This document shows positions 42,536 through 52,869 of a stretch of DNA of 64,000 nt, one piece after another. Position 1 is the stretch's first letter, and each line of letters opens with the position of its first letter. Source of the DNA: Eledone cirrhosa (taxonomy: Eukaryota; Mollusca; Cephalopoda; Octopoda; Eledonidae). The notes under the pieces were generated by a model. That model made no database searches, had not been told where the DNA came from, and worked only from the letters and a program-made list of their open reading frames with translations. Location of the stretch: positions 170,697,833 to 170,761,832 of the forward strand of contig OZ024743.1 of assembly GCA_964016885.1 (NCBI GenBank), in the 5' to 3' direction. The position numbers and the translations under genes were made by a program.

Positions 42536-42897
42536 ATACCTCTCAAAGACAATGACACACGACCGTGACTTCTGGCGTCACGCAGTAATACAGAGTACCC
42601 GACCTCCCATGGGTACAAGCTGAAGCATATAGACAATATGCCCCCACACGGCAAAAAAGCACCCAGCCCACACTGTAAAGTGGACGTGTAGGCGCCACGG
42701 AAAAGAACCCAGCACTCACTGTAAATGAGGTTGGTGTTAGGAAGGGCATCCAGCTGTAGAAATCAAGCCAGATCAGTTCCTGTATGAGCAAGGCATGGTC
42801 AGCCGACTAGACACTGCCCACAACAGGACAACCCGTCTAACCCATGCTAGCGTGGAAGAACGGACGTAAAACGGTGATGATGATGATGATGATGATA
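42536..42897 (+). mobile_element. RTE family-B LINE, 5'-truncated 3' end
   Basis: It starts within LSKTMTHDRDFWRHAVIQSTRPP and continues into the 3' UTR (AAAAAAGCACCCAGCCCACA, GGAAGGGCATCCAGCTGTAG). The terminus is ACCCATGCTAGCGTGGAAGA with a (GAT)n tail at 42875-42897. It faces an opposite LINE terminus at 42950-42975. Confidence 0.85.
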
Positions 42898-42949
42898 CAT
42901 GTTGGTGCAGCCTTAGTTACACACTTTGTATTTATACAGATATAACTTT

Positions 42950-42975
42950 ATCATCATCATCATCACCGTTTTACG
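42950..42975 (-). mobile_element. RTE 3' terminus stub
   Basis: Only (TCA)n and CACCGTTTTACGTCCA remain, an extremely short 5'-truncated insertion on the minus strand. Confidence 0.65.
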
Positions 42976-44778
42976 TCCATAGTATAATTAAATCCCAACA
43001 CCATCCAGATATATGGAAATTTACTCATATGTTAGTAATGCCAAAACCAAATAAGGCTACCTACCACCCTACCAGATCATCATCATCATCATCATTTTAC
43101 GTCCGCTTTTCCCTGCTTGCAAGGGTGGGACGGGAATTGATTCTGGCTTGATTTCTACAGCTGGATGCCCTTCCTAACACCAACCTCATTTACAGTGAGT
43201 GCTGGGTGCTTTTTTGCTGTGGCACCTCCACGTCCACGTTGCAGTGGAATGATAGGGACCCTAGTCCTATCATCTCATTTCTACAGCTGAGTAAACTGGA
43301 GCAATGTGAAATAAAGTGTCTTGCTCAAGGAAACAACACATCACCCGGTTTGAGAATTGAACTCACAACCTTTCGATTGCAAGGCCAATGCTCTAACCAC
43401 TAAGCCATGTGCCTCCACACCGTCAAATAGCTTTACTAAGTAATCTTTCTAAAATGCTAGAAAAAAATCATAGGAGAGACAATGGACATTCCCCCAAATC
43501 CCAGTTTGGATTTTGTGTGAATAGAAAACTGAGAACTGTGTACATGAAATAACCACATTCATCAGAAACTCAAATCTCTTGAAAAAATCAACAAGCTTGA
43601 TCTCACTAGACATAAAAGGAGCTTATTACAATGTAGTCCATGATGCTCTAGTAAAAAAAAATACACAAATTTGAAATCTCCAAATATCTTTGTAACTGGG
43701 TGGAAAGCTTTCTCACTCATCATAGTACAAGTCTGATTCTTGGAAACAAGAAAAGCAAAAATATTTACCTTTTAAAGGGTCTCCCACAGGGTTCACCAGT
43801 CTCACCCATTCTCTTTCAGCAGACTTATTTACATCTCTAAATAAACTTGTAGAAGTATCAGGTTTTGCAGATGATATCAACTTATATACTTCATCTAGTT
43901 TCATCAACAACAAAACTAAATTATGCACAGCACTATCAACTGCAACTGAATAGGCAAAAGAAAATGGCCAACAATTTGATCCCTCTAAAACACAACTGGT
44001 TTATTTCTATAATCCCAAATCAATCAATTAACAATGCGATGAATTATACTTGATGAACCAACTACTGATACCACAAAAATCCATCAAGAAACTAGGCGTT
44101 TGCTTACAATCAGACTTGAAATAGGAAACTTAATGACTTCAACATGACAATGCTCAATTGTTGTATGGCAGCTGGGTTTGAGGACACACAAGTATTAGCT
44201 ATCTTCAAGCTATTCATAGATTCCATACCTAAATTGGCAAAACCATACTGGGATGTCTAAGATCTACTCCTAAGATAGCGATTTTTCATGAAGCAGGGTT
44301 AACTCCAACTTGCTTATTAATTAGAAGAGTCAAGGAAATGTAAATTGCTAACTATTAAGTTTAAATGTAAAAGAAAACAGCATGATGCTTGGCTTCCTCC
44401 ATAGGTAGACAATTAAAGTTGTTTAAAATAATGATTAAAATCTTTTGCAGGTAAACTACCAAGACTGGAAGTTCAATGTATGGTTACAGGTCTACCAAAT
44501 ATAAACAAAATCTTTGAGTACATGGAAGCTAGGAAAAGATTCAACAAAAGAAACTTCTGTTTTACAGCTTCTTTTGTTTCCTCTTTTCATTTTCTTTTTT
44601 GTTTTCTGAGGCATAATCTGCCTCCCATTTTTTTTTTTTTTTCTGTTTAAAATTTTTTTTTATTACTTGTCTCACTAGCTCTTTTTGATTATCAACTGTA
44701 AGGAGTACTCAATACTTCCCCTAGTCTGTCATAGCTTATTAGCGCTATACAGATGTTCAAATTGATTAAATAAATAAA
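42976..44778 (+). mobile_element. I/Jockey-type LINE, RT region, interrupted by a composite SINE
   Basis: 42976-43076 reads HPDIWKFTHMLVMPKPNKATY, the usual RT entry. After the insertion at 43077-43425, reading resumes with LSNLSKMLEK-like, SLDIKGAYYNVVHD-like (motif A), LKGLPQGSPVSP-like (motif B) and GFADDINLYTSSS (motif C, 43860-43895). These are followed by KTILGCLRSTPK- and GLTPTCLLIRRV-like blocks. The 3' end has an ATTGATTAAATAAATAAA tail at 44761-44778. The 5' endonuclease is absent. Frameshifts are frequent. It belongs to a clade separate from the RTE elements. Confidence 0.75.
43077..43425 (-). mobile_element. Composite SINE: tRNA-like head, central domain, RTE-derived 3' tail
   Basis: On the minus strand the head (43425-43345) has GGCTTAGTGGTTAGAGCATT (A box) and GTGAGTTCAATTC (B box). 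The central domain reads CTTGAGCAAGACACTTTATT and CTCAGCTGTAGAAATGAG. At about 43250 it passes into sequence identical in kind to the family-A/B LINE 3' end: GCACCCAGCACTCACTGTAA, GGAAGGGCATCCAGCTGTAG, CACCCTTGCAAGCAGGGAAA and a (GAT)n tail at 43077-43097. It sits inside the I/Jockey LINE, which continues on both sides. Two separate insertions cannot be ruled out. Confidence 0.65.
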
Positions 44779-45627
44779 AGTGCTAGTAAGTAAGAAAGAA
44801 GATAGGACCCTGATTCCTTCAGGGTAGTGACCTGTCCAATATGTGGAAAAGAAGTAGGCATAAACTTTATACAATGTACACAATGTAAATCCTGGGTACA
44901 CAAGAGATGTAGTGGGATAACAGGTAGACTAACAGGAAGGGATAACTTTTTTATATAGAAGATGTACAAGGGTAATCAAGGGGAACAGCATCAGTGATAT
45001 AAACCATTTTCAATCACAGGAAGGATACATAGAAGTGGTTGATAGCTTCTACTATCTAGGTGACTTAATCAACAGCGGAGGAAGGTGCTCTGAGAGCATA
45101 ATAGCTCGAATAAAGATAAGATGGAAGAAGTTTAGAGAGCTACTACCCCTGTTGACCACAAAAGGTTTATCTCTGTGTACAAAAAATCAACTGTAAGACA
45201 TCTGTATATGAAGAGTAATGCTGCATGGTAATGAAACATGGGCAGTGACTGCAGAAGACATGCATAGACTGGAGAGAAATGAAGCAATCATATTTTGTTG
45301 GATGTGCAATGTGTGAGAGAAAGGGAGAGCTTGAATGAACTGAGGGACAAACTGGGTTTAAGAGAGAAGACTGTTGGCTCAGACATGTGATGCACATTGA
45401 TGATGATCACTGGGTGAAGAAGTGCCAGTAAATCCCAGTGGAAGGATACTGCAGTAGAGGTAGACCAAGAAAGACCTGGGCAGACATGGTGAGACCTGAA
45501 ATCGCTGAGACTTGCAGAGGAGATGATGAAGGAATGCAGCAAATGAAGAGATGCTATGCTGAAAAGTACCTGCCCAACCCATGCAATCGTGGAAAAATGG
45601 ATGTAAAAAAAGATGATGATGATGCTT
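44779..45627 (+). mobile_element. RTE LINE (family A-like), finger to 3' tail
   Basis: It begins KVLVSKKEDRTLIPSG, then a finger region with part of the Cys set (CTQCKSWVHKRCSG in shifted frames, about 44870-44920). It continues with EVVDSFYYLGDLINSGG, RWKKFRELLPLLTTKG, a MLHGNETWAVTAEDMHRLERNE block, GRPRKTWADMVRPE and a (GAT)n tail at 45613-45627. The 5' parts are absent. It starts immediately after the tail of the preceding LINE. Confidence 0.8.
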
Positions 45628-45715
45628 TCTTTCCAAAAAATTTGTTTTCCATTTCTTTCACTTCTTACTGTCATCTATCTTCTTATTTCTTCATTTATCT
45701 TACATTCTACTTTCT

Positions 45716-45717
<2 letters not shown>

Positions 45718-45749
<32 letters not shown>
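45718..45749. repeat. TA microsatellite at the left edge of the large palindrome
   Basis: About 30 bases of (TA)n. The palindrome arm begins at its right end. Confidence 0.9.
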
Positions 45750-45753
<4 letters not shown>

Positions 45754-46980
45754 ATATTAATAACTGGAAACTATATTTATAAAACCATAATTATTTTATT
45801 ATATATATTTCAAGGGCGACCAAGGTAAATTATGGTGTGCTTTCATCAGATAAAATACAGATTTGTTTTATAAATAAATATTGACATACCCGGAAAAAAG
45901 ACAACCTCAATGGTTGAAATTCGCTGGATAGTGGGGATACTTGAGGGTGATACAAATTTGTGAGTGAGTATGCAAATGAGTGTCGGAAAAATTGAAAAAA
46001 ACAACAGTTTATTTAAATTAAACTGTTGGAAGAAAATAGATGTAATGGGGAGAGAGACAAGATAGATGTAAAAAGGAGAGAGACAAAAAATTGAGAGGGA
46101 GAGAGATAAAGAGAATAGATAAAGAGAATAGAGAGAGAAAAAGAGAGATAGAAGAAAAAGAGAAAAGATATAATATTGAGAGAGAGTGAAGGAAAGAACA
46201 AATAATTTCTAATTAAATTCTAATTAAATTTTAATTAAATTTCTGGTTAAATTTTTAACTAAATTATAACAATATTCTTTTGTAAAGTTTTCTTATCAAT
46301 AATTTAACTTAATTTTTTAACTTTACCTTTATAAGTAATATAAACACAACATAACGAATAATATGTTTACATTCTGAATACTCATCTATATAAATTCATT
46401 TCTTCTCCTCGCCCATCTTTCTCTTTCTCTTTCTTCTCCCTTCCTCTCACTAATCTTTCTCCCTCTTTTTCCAATATTTTTTCAACATTCTTTTCTCTCT
46501 CCCTCTCAATACTTTTTTCTTTCTCTCTCCTTCTCAATTATTTGTTCTTTCCTTCACTCTCAATATTATATCTTTTCTCTTTTTCTTCTATCTCTCTTTT
46601 TCTCTCTCTATTCTCTTTATCTCTCTCCCTCTCAATTTTTTGTCTCTCTCCTTTTTACATCTATCTTGTCTCTCTCCCTATTACATCTATTTTCTTCCAA
46701 CAGTTTAATTTAAATAAACCGTTGTTTTTTTCAATTTTTCCGACACTCATTTGCATACTCACTCACAAATTTGTATCACCCTCAAGTATCCCCACTATCC
46801 AGCAAATTTCAACCGTTGAGGTTGTCTTTTTTCCGGGTATGTGAATATTTATTTATAAAACAAATCTGTATTTTATCTGATGAAAGCGCACCATAATTTA
46901 CCTTGGTCACCCTTGAAATATATATAATAAAATAATTATGGTTTTATAAATATAGTTTCCATTTATTAATATATTGTATA
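45746..46980. mobile_element. Foldback element: 1.2-kb palindrome with about 450-bp arms
   Basis: The left arm (45746-46207) and right arm (46536-46980) are inverted copies with very few differences. One difference is an extra AGATAAAGAGAAT unit in the left arm. From the outside in, each arm has ATATTAATAA-TGGAAACTATA, TATATATTTCAAGGG, the TTTCATCAGATAAAATACAG block, TGAGTGAGTATGCAAATGAG, TTTAAATTAAACTGTTGG, and a GA-rich tract ending in GGAAAGAACAAATAATT. The loop (46208-46535) is AT- and CT-rich and noncoding. Single arms or ends occur at 1885, 3402 and 16270. No transposase is seen, so it is nonautonomous. Confidence 0.85.
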
Positions 46981-47029
46981 TTTACTCCACTAACTTGTTG
47001 AGTGCTTTATATCAGTTATAAAAAATTTT

Positions 47030-47066
47030 TAAGCTTGTTGAATCCCAACAAATTAAATATAACCTC

Positions 47067-47118
<52 letters not shown>

Positions 47119-47122
47119 TTAT

Positions 47123-47160
<38 letters not shown>
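47030..47160. repeat. Interspersed repeat block with two TA microsatellites
   Basis: Same unit as 4428-4513 (AAGCTTGTTGAATCCCAACA onward). It is followed by TA runs at 47070-47110 and 47127-47158 separated by ATTTATTATTATTACTA, and the complement TAGTAATAATAATAAAT follows the second run. The second half is therefore itself an inverted repeat. Confidence 0.6.
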
Positions 47161-47245
47161 ATAATAATAAATTTGAAGACTAAAATCCAAAGAGGGCTCA
47201 ATAAGGATAAATATATATCAGATATATAAGAACCATAGAGCAAAT

Positions 47246-47372
47246 ATTTATTAAAACAACAGATTAAAGTTTAAGCAAAAGATCGCTGCTTTCACCCTTC
47301 TGAAACTGTTTCAGAAGATCCCGTTAAGGGTGAAAGCAGCGATTCTTTGCTTAAACTTTAATCTATTATTTA

Positions 47373-47378
<6 letters not shown>
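47246..47378. mobile_element. Small foldback element, 133 bp
   Basis: Arms at 47246-47299 and 47326-47378 are complementary over about 53 bases, with few mismatches (AGATTAAAGTTTAAGCAAA, TCGCTGCTTTCACCCTT). The centre contains a second perfect hairpin, CTTCTGAAAC-T-GTTTCAGAAG, at 47297-47317. No coding content. A TA run follows at 47379. Confidence 0.8.
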
Positions 47379-47411
<33 letters not shown>

Positions 47412-47416
<5 letters not shown>

Positions 47417-47771
47417 CGTAAAATAAGAAAATTATAAAATTAACTTACTTACTAAAATATCACTTCCAACTAATTAGTTTCTGGAATGGAATAAATATAT
47501 TTTCCGAAGAAAATACAGAGAATCATTCCGTCGTCAGGGAAGACTATTCTCATCTAAGTATCCAGGCAAAGCGTGGACTCTGGAAACTTATTAAAAAATA
47601 ATTCAGTGGATAGAAAATAGCAAAGCGTGGACTGAATTCCTAGCCATTGAGAAAATCACTGCCTCTGCGTCGGTGGCAAATTCAAAAAGAATCAATCACG
47701 TGACATCGAGGTCAATCAGTGGAAAGTGGTTTGCTAATAAGACAGCGGCCTGCCTGCTACCATGGCAGCAG

Positions 47772-47806
<35 letters not shown>

Positions 47807-47964
47807 TATACACATATATATAAATAATGCAAGAAGCAAAGAAAATATCAGTGATATGAAAAGATTTTCTGGTGGAAGTTCAGGTAAACTCCAGGTGTAT
47901 ATCCAGTTTCAGAGTGAAAATCCAATGGATTTGAGAGGTCCATATAAGCATTGATATATATATA
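47412..47964. other. Spacer with duplicated CAAAGCGTGGACT motif and TA run
   Basis: The motif CAAAGCGTGGACT occurs at 47567 and 47620. A TA run lies at 47773-47803. It may include PLE 5' leader, since a PLE starts soon after, but nothing coding is visible. Confidence 0.4.
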
Positions 47965-48256
47965 TGTAAAAGGTAAACAGACCCCACTCCTGACTACCAA
48001 CAACTCATATCCTCCACCATCCACCAGCTCATCTCCCCCTCTCTCCTACCCCCCCCCCCCCCAGCCACCAACCTTATAGTATGCACCCCTCGTACACCTA
48101 CCATCTACTTCCTCCCCAAAATACACAAATAAAATAATCCTGGCCGTCTTGTCGTTTCCATGTGCAACTGCCCCACCAAGATCATCTCTGAATATTTAGA
48201 TACCATCCTTGCCCCGTTAGTCGTCAACATCCCCTCTCACATTCACGATATTAATC

Positions 48257-49033
48257 ATGCCCTTAGACTCTTTGACTCCTTCTTCCCTCCTGGTCCCTCT
48301 CACCTTCTCTTCACCTTGGATATCACTTCTCTCTATACCGTCATCCCTCATGATGAGTCTCCTCGCTTTCCAACACTTTTTAGACTTACGCCCTACCCCT
48401 TGCCCCAGCACTACCACTCTTCTCCATCTGGCTGAGCTTGTTTTGTCCCTCAATGGGTTTTCCTTTTCTGGTGAATTTTACCAGCAGGTCTCTGGTGAAG
48501 CGATGGGAACCAGAATGGGACCAAACTACGCCAACTTATTTGTTGGCTACGTCGAAACCCAGATCTTCTCCCAGTACGCCGGACCAACTCCAGAGCTATA
48601 CTGTCGTTATATCGATGACTGTATCAGTGCTACCTCTCTACCACGTGAACAGCTCGACTGCTTTCTATCTTTTGTCCAAACTTTTCATCCTGCTATCACC
48701 TTCATCACCTCCGTCTCCAATTCTTCTGTCCCTTTTCGCGATATCTCTCTATCAATCACTCTCACCACACCCTCTCTACTTTTATCTTCTATAAACCGAC
48801 AGACTCCCACTCTTACCTTGACTTCACCTACTCCCATCCAACCCACATCAAACACTCCATACCCTATTCCCAATTCCTTTGTCTTTGTCGACTCTGTAGC
48901 CAGGACCACGATTTCGAAACCCATTCCCTTCATGGCTTCTCGCGTCATCCAGTGTGGATATCTCGCCACCCTGATCCAAGCTGCTCTCACCCACACCCGT
49001 GAAACCGACCTCCTGATATGTAGTTCCTTCTAG
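48257..49033 (+). CDS. PLE reverse transcriptase, central and C-terminal part
   Basis: The frame is open over 258 residues. The first 45 or so residues are out of the true frame, and authentic RT begins near TTTLLHLAELVLSLNGFSFS. Motif B (GEAMGTRMGPNYANLF) and motif C (YIDD) are intact, followed by FRDISLSITL. After that the thumb is read in a shifted frame. PLE reverse transcriptases are telomerase-related and prime on an exposed 3' end. This copy is not functional because the domains are out of frame with each other. Confidence 0.7.
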   Translation: MPLDSLTPSSLLVPLTFSSPWISLLSIPSSLMMSLLAFQHFLDLRPTPCPSTTTLLHLAELVLSLNGFSFSGEFYQQVSGEAMGTRMGPNYANLFVGYVETQIFSQYAGPTPELYCRYIDDCISATSLPREQLDCFLSFVQTFHPAITFITSVSNSSVPFRDISLSITLTTPSLLLSSINRQTPTLTLTSPTPIQPTSNTPYPIPNSFVFVDSVARTTISKPIPFMASRVIQCGYLATLIQAALTHTRETDLLICSSF

Positions 49034-49945
49034 TCCTCTCCTATGAATCCACCCAGCTCTCATCCTTGTTCTCGTCCCTGCTGTAACATTTGTCCTTTCA
49101 TTTCCACCCTCACCACTCTCTCAGGCCCCAACAGGTCATTCCATATCTGTCACTCCTTCACCTGCACCTTCACCCATGTTATGCCCTCCGGTGTTCCCTT
49201 TAGGGTCCTTATACATCGGACAAACAGGACGCCATTGGGCAGACCATTTTGCTGAACATTTGAGGGACATACAACTTGGTTTGGATACTCCTGTCACCCA
49301 TCATTTCTGTTCTCCTGGTCACTCTTCCCTACATGTCTAAGTCCTGGGTGTCCTTTTACATCACGGATCACAGGCCTCACGCACCAGGACTGAACAGTCT
49401 GATTTACCGCCTTAGGTCTTCTTTCCCTCTTGGACTTAACTCCCCTCCCCAATTTCTTTAATACCCCATCTGTTATCACACACATGCTTGTATATTCACC
49501 CTTAGATTCCTATGGTCAAAAACATATACTTTTACAGCTAATACAGACCAACAAAATATACACACTCCCCTTTTCCCTTCACAGCTCTGTCTACACACAC
49601 ATTTATATTAACATACTTTGCTCATAGCTTTGTACTTACAAGCACACACACTCTTTTATTTACATATACACACCCATATCCTCTTAGCTTCGTACGGACA
49701 TATAATAACACACACACACACATGTGCACAAGTATAACTCTTTATACAAAACGTTTTTTTTTCCATTTCAGGTAGACGTGCTCCATCATCCACTTTTCTA
49801 AAAAAATATATCATACACAAAACGCCAGCATCAACAGTTTCCCAAGAGATGTCAACATGAATGGACCTGTTATTTTTCTCTAAAAACATTTTTTTCAATT
49901 CCACCCCACCTGTCCCTTCAATCAATCAATTTCTCATTCTTTCTT

Positions 49946-49970
49946 CTGATGAAGGACTAGCGACTGAAAC
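49946..49970 (+). ncRNA. Degenerate hammerhead-core-like motif near PLE 3' end
   Basis: CTGATGA, an 11-13 base insert (AGGACTAGCGACT) and GAAAC occur at the same position in the element as the motif at 32840-32866. The stem II pairing is weak here. The shared position in two PLE copies is the main reason to list it. Confidence 0.3.
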
Positions 49971-50064
49971 GTTAAGATGCTCTTCCTACTATTTCAAGCT
50001 TTAATCTAATATATTCCTTCCATATACTGTACCAATTGTGTTATTTCTGTTTACCTTTTACATA

Positions 50065-50165
50065 TATATATGGCTTCCCGCTTCATCCAGCGTGGATGCT
50101 CCCCACCCTGATCCAAGCTGCCCTCACCCGCGCCGTGAAACCAACCATACCACAGCCCTCTCACC
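50065..50165 (+). mobile_element. Short PLE fragment flanked by TA runs
   Basis: GGCTTCCCGCTTCATCCAGC and ACCCTGATCCAAGCTGCCCT match the RT thumb region of the PLE copy at 48930-49010. It is only about 100 bases long and has a TA run on each side. Confidence 0.7.
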
Positions 50166-50183
50166 TCATATATATATATCATC

Positions 50184-51390
50184 AACATCATTATTTTACT
50201 TCTGCTTTTCCTTGCTTACAAGGGTGGGACGGGTCTTTTTCAGCATAGCATCCTCCATTCGTCATGGTCCTTCGTCATTTCCTCTGAGAGCTTCAGCGAT
50301 CTAAGGTCAGCTCTCACCACCTTCGCCCATGATTTTTGTGGTCTTCCTCTACTGCGTCTTCCTTCCACTGGGATTTCTTGGCACTCCTGCGGTCATCTTC
50401 CATGCGCATCACATGTCCATACCAATGCAAGTCTTCTCTCCCGTACACTACATTTTATCCCTCTTATACACAGTTTCTCTCTCAACTCGTCTATGCTTGG
50501 TCATTAACGCACAGTGACATTGCACATCCATTGGCGCATGCTTGCTTCATTTCTCTCCAGCTGTCACATATCCTCCGCAGTTGCTGCCCATGTCTCACTA
50601 CTATGCAGCATCGCGCATCTCACATAAGCATCATAAAACCGGCCTTTCGTACGCAGGGAGAAACCCTTCTTTGTCAACAGAGGAAGCAGCTCCCTAAACT
50701 TCTTCCAACCCGTCCTTATTCTAGATACTATGGCCTCAGAACACCCTCCTCCCATGCTAATCTGATCTCCTAGGTACCGGAAGCTATCCACCACTTCTAT
50801 AGCGCCCTCTTGCATTTGAAAAATGTGTCTATCAGAGCGACTTCTACTGTCTAATTTCCCTGTACATCTACTGCATACATATTTCTCCCTACCTGTTAGT
50901 TTGCCTACTATCCAACTACACCTCTTGTGTACCCAAGATCTGCATTGGAAACAGCAGTCGGAATCAAGAGGACTGAGAGAGAACCTAGTGAAGACTAAAG
51001 TGTGGATAAGTAGAAAAGAGGACAAAATTCTGATTCCATCAGGAAAATGGCCATGTTCGATATACAGAAAAGGAGTTGGCATAAATTCTATAGAATGTAC
51101 ACATTCTATAGAATTTATGCCAACTCCTTTTCTGTATATCGAACATGGCCATTTTCCTGATGGAATCAGAATTTTGTCCTCTTTTCTACTTATCCACACT
51201 TTAGTCTTCACTAGGTTCTCTCTCAGTCCTCTTGATTCCGACTGCTGTTTCCATAGCCGGAAATTATTCTCTAGCTCCTCTACTGATTCTGGTATAAGCA
51301 CCAGATCGTCAGCATAGAGAAGTTCCCATGGACAGCCAATCTTAAACTCCACTGTTATGGTTTTGGAGAACTATAATGAATAAGAGTTTA
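50184..51390 (-). mobile_element. RTE family-A LINE, 3' part, carrying an inverted duplication
   Basis: The 3' tail is ATCATCAACATCATT (50184-50198). The C-terminal domain is at 50230-50800, the finger at 50870-50950 and 51030-51130, and the RT motif C region at 51290-51340 (ELLYADDLVLIPESVEELENNF). The finger is split by a 157-bp insert (50946-51102) that is an inverted copy of the adjacent 51103-51252. The 5' end is truncated at about 51390. Confidence 0.85.
50946..51252. repeat. Near-perfect palindrome inside the LINE (snapback duplication)
   Basis: The left arm 50946-51096 and right arm 51103-51252 are inverted copies of about 150 bp around a GTACAC centre. The palindrome starts GGAAACAGCAGTCGGAATCA and ends TGATTCCGACTGCTGTTTCC. 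In the sister copy at 36360-36400, the finger coding sequence runs straight across the insertion point. Confidence 0.9.
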
Positions 51391-51449
51391 TATTTAAGTT
51401 AATGAGGTATCGTTTAAGGCAATCTAAGTAGAGGTCACGAATACTCTGT

Positions 51450-52560
51450 ATCGAGGATAGTTCTAACGTTTGGTGTTGTTTGACTCAACAAGAAGTTTAC
51501 TTAGTTGTAGTGTTCAGGTAGCTGATTCCAGACAGTTCCTAGGTAAGCGATTCCTGGAGTATCAATAATAAAGGAGTGAAGAATAACACAGATCGGCTGT
51601 GCAGTAGGGTTTATTCCAAGTATTAACAAATGTTTCATTAGTCCGGTGTGTCTAAAAGCTGCCATCCGCAATATGCCACGTCACTTGATTTTAATTACAG
51701 TTGACACCCAACCAAATTCTCAAAATACTGATTCGGTGTAGATGATAATAAGGAAAGTATAGTGAGAAGGGATTTTTAGGATAAAGGCATGAAAACATAG
51801 TAATAATAACATGAAAAAAAGTGGTGTGAAAAGATAAGATAAAAATAAAAATAAGATTGATGTTGATACTGGCTATAGAGGGTGATTGGTGCTGTGTGTG
51901 ATGGAAGGGATTTGAAGGAGTGTGTCTTTAAAGAAGGAATACTTAATTGCTGCGGGAGTGTCAGTTACACTTGCATCCAATTGGCCAGAAGTTTATTATT
52001 TTGTTTTCTATTGACAGGTGGTGTAAGTTATGAAGTGGTGTAGAAAGCTTTCGCTCATACATGATTAACCGTTAATTGTGGTAAAGAGGTACAAAAGTGG
52101 TTCGCTGGCACTAGCATTGTAGACGTTTTAAATCCAGGGGGTTGTGTTGTTTATATGGATAGTGAGGTTGCTGGATCGAATTGTGTTTATCGCTGTTTGT
52201 AATTTGAAAATTTACTAGCGGCTTTGTGCCTACAGAAAATTGTCCACTCGGTTTTGCTGTTTAGTAGCGTTTTATTATATTGCAGAATATGGAGTAATTC
52301 CATATTACAGAGTCCGCATTGGGACATCCCATTCATGTAGGCTTTGGTGTTTGATAATTTCGACCAACTAATTTCATATCCTCGATTATTGTCCTTGAGC
52401 TGCCAGATTTTATTGGCCAGCATCATTGTGTTACTGAGCTTCCGGTTCTTTATGGAGTGCCGATGCACATACCAGTATATACTACTACTACCATCACTTA
52501 CAATGGAGTATGACTTGATAGCATTTATTATGCTTTGTTAAGGGATTTAGGTGCCCATGC
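51450..52560 (-). mobile_element. Penelope-like element, same family as 21665-22990
   Basis: The minus-strand frame at 52187-52468 reads MHRHSIKNRKLSNTMMLANKIWQL, then GMSQCGLCNMELLHILQYN and ending FCRHKAASKFSNYK. It is the GIY-YIG nuclease C-terminal part, paralogous to the copy at 22143-22364. The 3' region to the left includes the GACTAATGAAACATTTGTTAATAC block (51605-51645). The RT is absent. Confidence 0.8.
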
Positions 52561-52869
52561 AGTTATAATCAGTTACAGACAAAATTCTTTAGCCTCTCTT
52601 CTTTGATCAAGTGGAACGTTGTGGATGTAACAGCTGAAAGAAGAGAGGGTTGAACCAGCATTTGGCTGAGACTTTCTTTATTAATCCTGATAAGATGAAA
52701 AGCAAAATGTTACATGTAAATACATAATGTACATTACTCATGTGTGTACATATCCATAAACCAAACATATATCCTATGGGGTCTGTGTTTCATATCTAGC
52801 CTGGGTTTATTATCAGCTTTGAACAGGCCTTCATAAATTTTCGTACCTCACTTTGGTTATTTATCAAGA
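52561..52869. other. Intron spacer, no gene seen
   Basis: The inverted pair CCTCTCTTCTTT and AAAGAAGAGAGG lies at 52597-52650. Otherwise unremarkable. Confidence 0.45.

Larger units (their letters stand above)
47965..50025 (+). mobile_element. Penelope-like element, third lineage, longest copy
   Basis: In order: an upstream RT region (PTIYFLPKIHK, then RLVVSMCNCPTKIISEYLD), RT motif A (FTLDITSLYTVIPHDE, 48310-48360), and the frame at 48257-49033 with FYQQVSGEAMGTRMGPNYANLF (motif B) and CRYIDDCISATSLPREQL (motif C, YIDD, 48600-48640). GIY-YIG nuclease pieces follow at 49140-49270 (CHSFTCTF-like, YIGQTGRHWADHFAEHLRDI). The 3' region ends with a hammerhead-core-like motif at 49946-49970 and a short tail to 50025. 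The RT is nearly complete but frameshifted at about 48350-48430 and in the thumb. Confidence 0.85.

Noticed and set aside
49043..49627. Plus-strand frames of 61-70 codons after the PLE RT
   Set aside because: They are pieces of the PLE GIY-YIG domain read in wrong frames; the correct reading gives YIGQTGRHWADHF.
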